In this document: positions 7,373-8,993 of the stretch, piece by piece
Numbering within the stretch: position 1 is the first letter of the stretch
Layout of the letters: every line of letters starts with the position of its first letter
Source: Candidatus Aminicenantota bacterium
Lineage (GTDB): Bacteria > Acidobacteriota > Aminicenantia > Aminicenantales > UBA8522
Direction of reading: 5' to 3'
Length of the DNA stretch: 8,993 nt
NCBI GenBank assembly: GCA_016934895.1
Contig: JAFGRZ010000018.1
Location: 1 to 8,993 of the forward strand
Program-made: the position numbers and the translations under genes
The notes under the pieces: generated by a model
Databases searched by the model: none
The model's input: only the letters and a program-made list of their open reading frames with translations
What the model was told of the DNA's origin: nothing

Positions 7373-8305
7373 ATGAGAAGACCGGCCTTTCTTTTTCCGG
7401 GACAGGGATCGCAGAAGGTCGGGATGGGCCGGGATTTCTTCGATCGAACCGCTCTCGCCAAGGAATTGTTCCAAACAGCGGATGACGTTCTGGGGCTGAA
7501 AATATCCGAGATCTGCTTCTCCGGGCCCGAAGAAAAGCTCAAATTGACATCCTTCACCCAGCCGGCCCTGCTCACGGTCAGCACGATCGCTTTTCGACTC
7601 CTGGGGGAAGAACCTTCTCTGGCCGCGGGCCACAGCCTGGGGGAGTATTCGGCCTTGGTCGCCGCCGGCGCCCTGACCTTTGAGGACGCTCTCCGTGTCG
7701 TACACAAGAGAGGGCGCTATATGCAGGAGGCCGTCCCCGTCGGTTCCGGCGCCATGGCGGCGATATTGGGCGCCTCGGTGTCCGACATCGAGTCGGCTCT
7801 CAGCCGGGTCGGGAGCGGGACCGTCCAGATCGCCAACTGGAACAGTGAGGATCAGATCGTCATTGCGGGACACAAGGAAGCCGTTGACGAGGCCGTCGCC
7901 CTGATGAAGGGAATCCGGGCGGTCGTTTTGCCCGTCAGCGCCCCCTTTCATACCTCCCTGATGAAAGGAGCCGAAGAGCGCCTGGCTGTGGACCTTGACG
8001 GGATCGACTTCCGCGATCCCCTCTTTCCGATCATTACGAACGTGGACGCAAGGATCATCCGGCGCGCCGAAGAAGCCCGGAACGCCCTCAAGAGGCAGGT
8101 CAGCCGGCCGGTTTTGTGGCAGCGATCCATGATGATCCTGAAAAAAGAAAACATCGAGACGGTGGTCGAGATGGGACCCGGCCGGGTTTTGCTCGGCCTG
8201 ATGAAGAGGATCAGCCGCGGGTGGCCGTCCCCGCCGCGCCTGCTCAATGTCGAGGATCAAGAGACGATCGAGAAATGCCGCCAGGTCCTATCAGGAAGAG
8301 CCTGA
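7373..8305 (+). CDS. fabD: Malonyl-CoA:ACP transacylase (FabD)
   Basis: FabD moves the malonyl group from malonyl-CoA to acyl carrier protein, feeding chain elongation in type II fatty-acid synthesis in the cytoplasm. The protein has 310 residues, matching the usual length of about 309. It opens with FLFPGQGSQ (residues 6-14; oxyanion-hole Gln11). It has the nucleophile motif GHSLGEYSAL with Ser88, Arg113 in HKRGRYMQEA (the same 25-residue spacing as Ser92-Arg117 in E. coli), QIANWNSEDQIVIAG (152-166), and the catalytic His193 in PFHTSLM. It ends with VEMGPGRVLLGLMKRI. At the place of E. coli Gln250 (PVQW) it has Leu (PVLW). The start at 7373 is preferred: AAAGGG lies 5 nt before it and the sequence then begins like other FabDs. 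An ATG at 7334 would add 13 residues and overlap the previous gene. It is the last gene of the operon, 10 nt after the SurA-like gene, and apart from the usual fab genes in this window. Confidence 0.96.
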   Translation: MRRPAFLFPGQGSQKVGMGRDFFDRTALAKELFQTADDVLGLKISEICFSGPEEKLKLTSFTQPALLTVSTIAFRLLGEEPSLAAGHSLGEYSALVAAGALTFEDALRVVHKRGRYMQEAVPVGSGAMAAILGASVSDIESALSRVGSGTVQIANWNSEDQIVIAGHKEAVDEAVALMKGIRAVVLPVSAPFHTSLMKGAEERLAVDLDGIDFRDPLFPIITNVDARIIRRAEEARNALKRQVSRPVLWQRSMMILKKENIETVVEMGPGRVLLGLMKRISRGWPSPPRLLNVEDQETIEKCRQVLSGRA

Positions 8306-8312
8306 GAGGACT
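8284..8312. terminator. Inverted repeat at the convergent fabD/pgsA ends, possible two-way terminator
   Basis: The arms 8291-8295 (TCAGG) and 8301-8305 (CCTGA) pair across a 5-nt loop. After one A/G mismatch the stem continues for five more pairs (8285-8289 with 8307-8311), plus a G-T pair at the base. It lies exactly where the two genes meet, which suits a bidirectional terminator. No T-run follows on either strand, so it is not a textbook intrinsic terminator; it could instead block RNA decay from the 3' end. Confidence 0.5.
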
Positions 8313-8833
8313 CTGGGGCCATAACGGATGTAATATTCGGCCGCTGAAACCAGGGCCGCGATGACCGTCAGCCAAAGTCCCACTTCCGCGAGAACATAGA
8401 ACGATCCTAGGATTTTTTCTCCGAGGAGAAGAACGCTGACCGTACCCGTCTCCAGACTCATCTTAATCTTGCCGAGCGCCGAGGCCGGGATGTGGATGCC
8501 CCTGGCCGAAGCCATGGCCCTGAATCCTGTGACGGCGATCTCCCGGCCGATGATGACAACGCCCATCCAGGCCGGGACCACCCCGGTCCCGACCAGACAG
8601 ATGAGCACTGAGACGACCAGAAGCTTATCGGCGGTCGGATCGAGGAGTTGGCCCAAAACGGTCGTCTGCTTTTTCTTCCGGGCCCAGTACCCGTCGAGAG
8701 TGTCGGTGAACGCTGCCAGCGCGAAGACCGCGAGCGCAGCGATGTTGTTCCCCCGGAAATCGGTAAGGAGTAAGACGACGAGAACCGGCACGGCGAGGAT
8801 GCGGATATACGTCAGGGCCAGGGGGACATTCAT
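8291..8833 (-). CDS. pgsA: CDP-diacylglycerol--glycerol-3-phosphate 3-phosphatidyltransferase (PgsA)
   Basis: PgsA makes phosphatidylglycerol phosphate from CDP-diacylglycerol and glycerol-3-phosphate in the inner membrane, the committed step to phosphatidylglycerol and cardiolipin. The protein has 180 residues, a normal length. It carries the full CDP-alcohol phosphatidyltransferase signature at 44-69: Asp44, Asp47-Gly48, Ala51-Arg52, Gly61, Asp65 and Asp69, with the spacing DGx2ARx8Gx3Dx3D. Membrane segments lie at about 8-24, 28-43, 71-88, 90-105, 129-146 and 149-166. The PgsA-type block REIAVTGFRAMASARG (97-112) and IPASALGKIK (115-124) separates it from other members of the superfamily. 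The residues just after (MSLET) differ from the common KTxxQ pattern. A promoter lies directly upstream, with its -10 ending 7 nt before the ATG and no ribosome binding site between. Its 3' end overlaps fabD by 15 bp. The substrate assignment is strong but rests on family resemblance. Confidence 0.94.
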   Translation of the reverse strand: MNVPLALTYIRILAVPVLVVLLLTDFRGNNIAALAVFALAAFTDTLDGYWARKKKQTTVLGQLLDPTADKLLVVSVLICLVGTGVVPAWMGVVIIGREIAVTGFRAMASARGIHIPASALGKIKMSLETGTVSVLLLGEKILGSFYVLAEVGLWLTVIAALVSAAEYYIRYGPRVLSGSS

Positions 8834-8840
8834 CGGGAGT

Positions 8841-8869
8841 CATATACAACACCCCTCTTTCCAAGTCAA
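8841..8869 (-). promoter_or_regulatory. Predicted sigma70-type promoter of pgsA
   Basis: On the minus strand the -35 TTGACT (8869-8864) and the -10 TATATG (8846-8841) are 17 bp apart. The -10 ends 7 nt before the pgsA ATG (A at 8833), so transcription would begin at or next to the start codon. No ribosome binding site fits between, which predicts a leaderless message. Confidence 0.6.
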
Positions 8870-8874
8870 TCTGC

Positions 8875-8894
8875 GGCGACATCCCTGAGTCGCC
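8875..8894. repeat. Perfect 6-bp dyad between the divergent promoters, possible operator
   Basis: GGCGAC (8875-8880) and its exact inverse GTCGCC (8889-8894) are separated by 8 bp. The dyad lies 5 bp upstream of the pgsA -35 and about 24 bp upstream of the rightward -35. The position and symmetry would suit a dimeric regulator, but a 6-bp match can arise by chance in GC-rich DNA. Confidence 0.3.
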
Positions 8895-8918
8895 TAGAAT
8901 CTTCATGCGGCTCTGTCG

Positions 8919-8948
8919 AAGACATGCCTTCCCCGGGAGTGCTATAAT
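8919..8948 (+). promoter_or_regulatory. Predicted sigma70-type promoter of the truncated 3' gene
   Basis: The -10 is a consensus TATAAT at 8943-8948 with TG at 8940-8941 (extended -10). An AAGACA at 8919-8924, an 18-bp spacer away, matches four of six -35 positions. Transcription would begin near 8955-8956, exactly at the GTG codon of the next gene. Confidence 0.65.
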
Positions 8949-8955
8949 GCCGTCC

Positions 8956-8993
8956 GTGCGCATCCGCAAAGCGAGAAAAAGCGATTTCCCGGA
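8956..8993 (+). CDS. Start of a gene, possibly a GNAT-family N-acetyltransferase (cut by window end)
   Basis: Only about 12 codons are visible, reading V/M-RIRKARKSDFP. The pattern [I/V]R.A...D is typical of the first strand and turn of GNAT acetyltransferases (compare RimI-like proteins), which transfer acetyl from acetyl-CoA to an amine, but so short a piece cannot prove it. Two starts compete. GTG 8956 sits 7 nt after the consensus -10, so its mRNA would be leaderless. ATG 8947 is three codons earlier, lies within the -10 itself, and has GGGAG (8935-8939) 7 nt before it; it would need a promoter further upstream. I prefer GTG 8956. The gene is divergent from pgsA. Confidence 0.45.
   Translation, partial: MRIRKARKSDFP

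Noticed and set aside
7331..8260. 309-codon open frame on the minus strand across fabD
   Set aside because: It lies wholly antisense to a certain fabD, its product is low-complexity and rich in Gly, Asp and Arg, and it matches no family I know. It comes from the codon bias of GC-rich DNA.

Overview
The window reads as chromosomal DNA from a diderm (outer-membrane) bacterium of fairly high GC, with strong use of ATC-CGG and GAT/GTC-type codons. It holds a TamB homologue, an Omp85/BamA-family barrel and a SurA-like periplasmic chaperone, so an outer membrane is certain. The codon use and the gene order resemble Acidobacteriota/Aminicenantia-type genomes, but that placement is a guess from general familiarity. 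No mobile element, tRNA, rRNA or CRISPR array was seen.

Layout. (1) Positions 2-418 (+): the C-terminal part of a biotin carboxyl carrier protein with an intact EAMKM biotinylation site. Its gene starts before the window. (2) Positions 503-532: a good sigma70-type promoter with an extended -10, only 9 nt before the next start codon. (3) Positions 542-8305 (+): a tight four-gene operon. tamB overlaps a bamA/tamA-type Omp85 gene by 26 nt; a small SurA-like chaperone gene follows after 4 nt and fabD after 10 nt. (4) Positions 8291-8833 (-): pgsA, convergent with fabD. The last 15 bp of the two genes overlap inside a strong inverted repeat that holds both stop codons. (5) Positions 8834-8955: a divergent intergenic region with two promoters and a perfect 6-bp dyad between them. 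(6) From 8956 (+): the first codons of a gene that looks like a GNAT acetyltransferase, cut by the window end.

How the genes fit together. The operon is an envelope-building unit. The SurA-like protein would escort unfolded barrels through the periplasm, the Omp85 protein would insert them, and TamB would span the periplasm as an inner-membrane-anchored bridge for protein and/or phospholipid transport. FabD loads malonyl groups for fatty-acid synthesis. PgsA makes phosphatidylglycerol phosphate, and the carrier protein belongs to an acyl-CoA carboxylase-type enzyme. Lipid supply and outer-membrane assembly are therefore encoded side by side.

The most interesting signals are an Omp85 protein with seven apparent POTRA domains instead of five (BamA) or three (TamA), a SurA-like chaperone with no parvulin domain, three promoters that all predict (nearly) leaderless mRNAs, and the stop-codon palindrome that gives FabD and PgsA the same VLSG tail. 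All gene families are known ones. I do not see a wholly new system.
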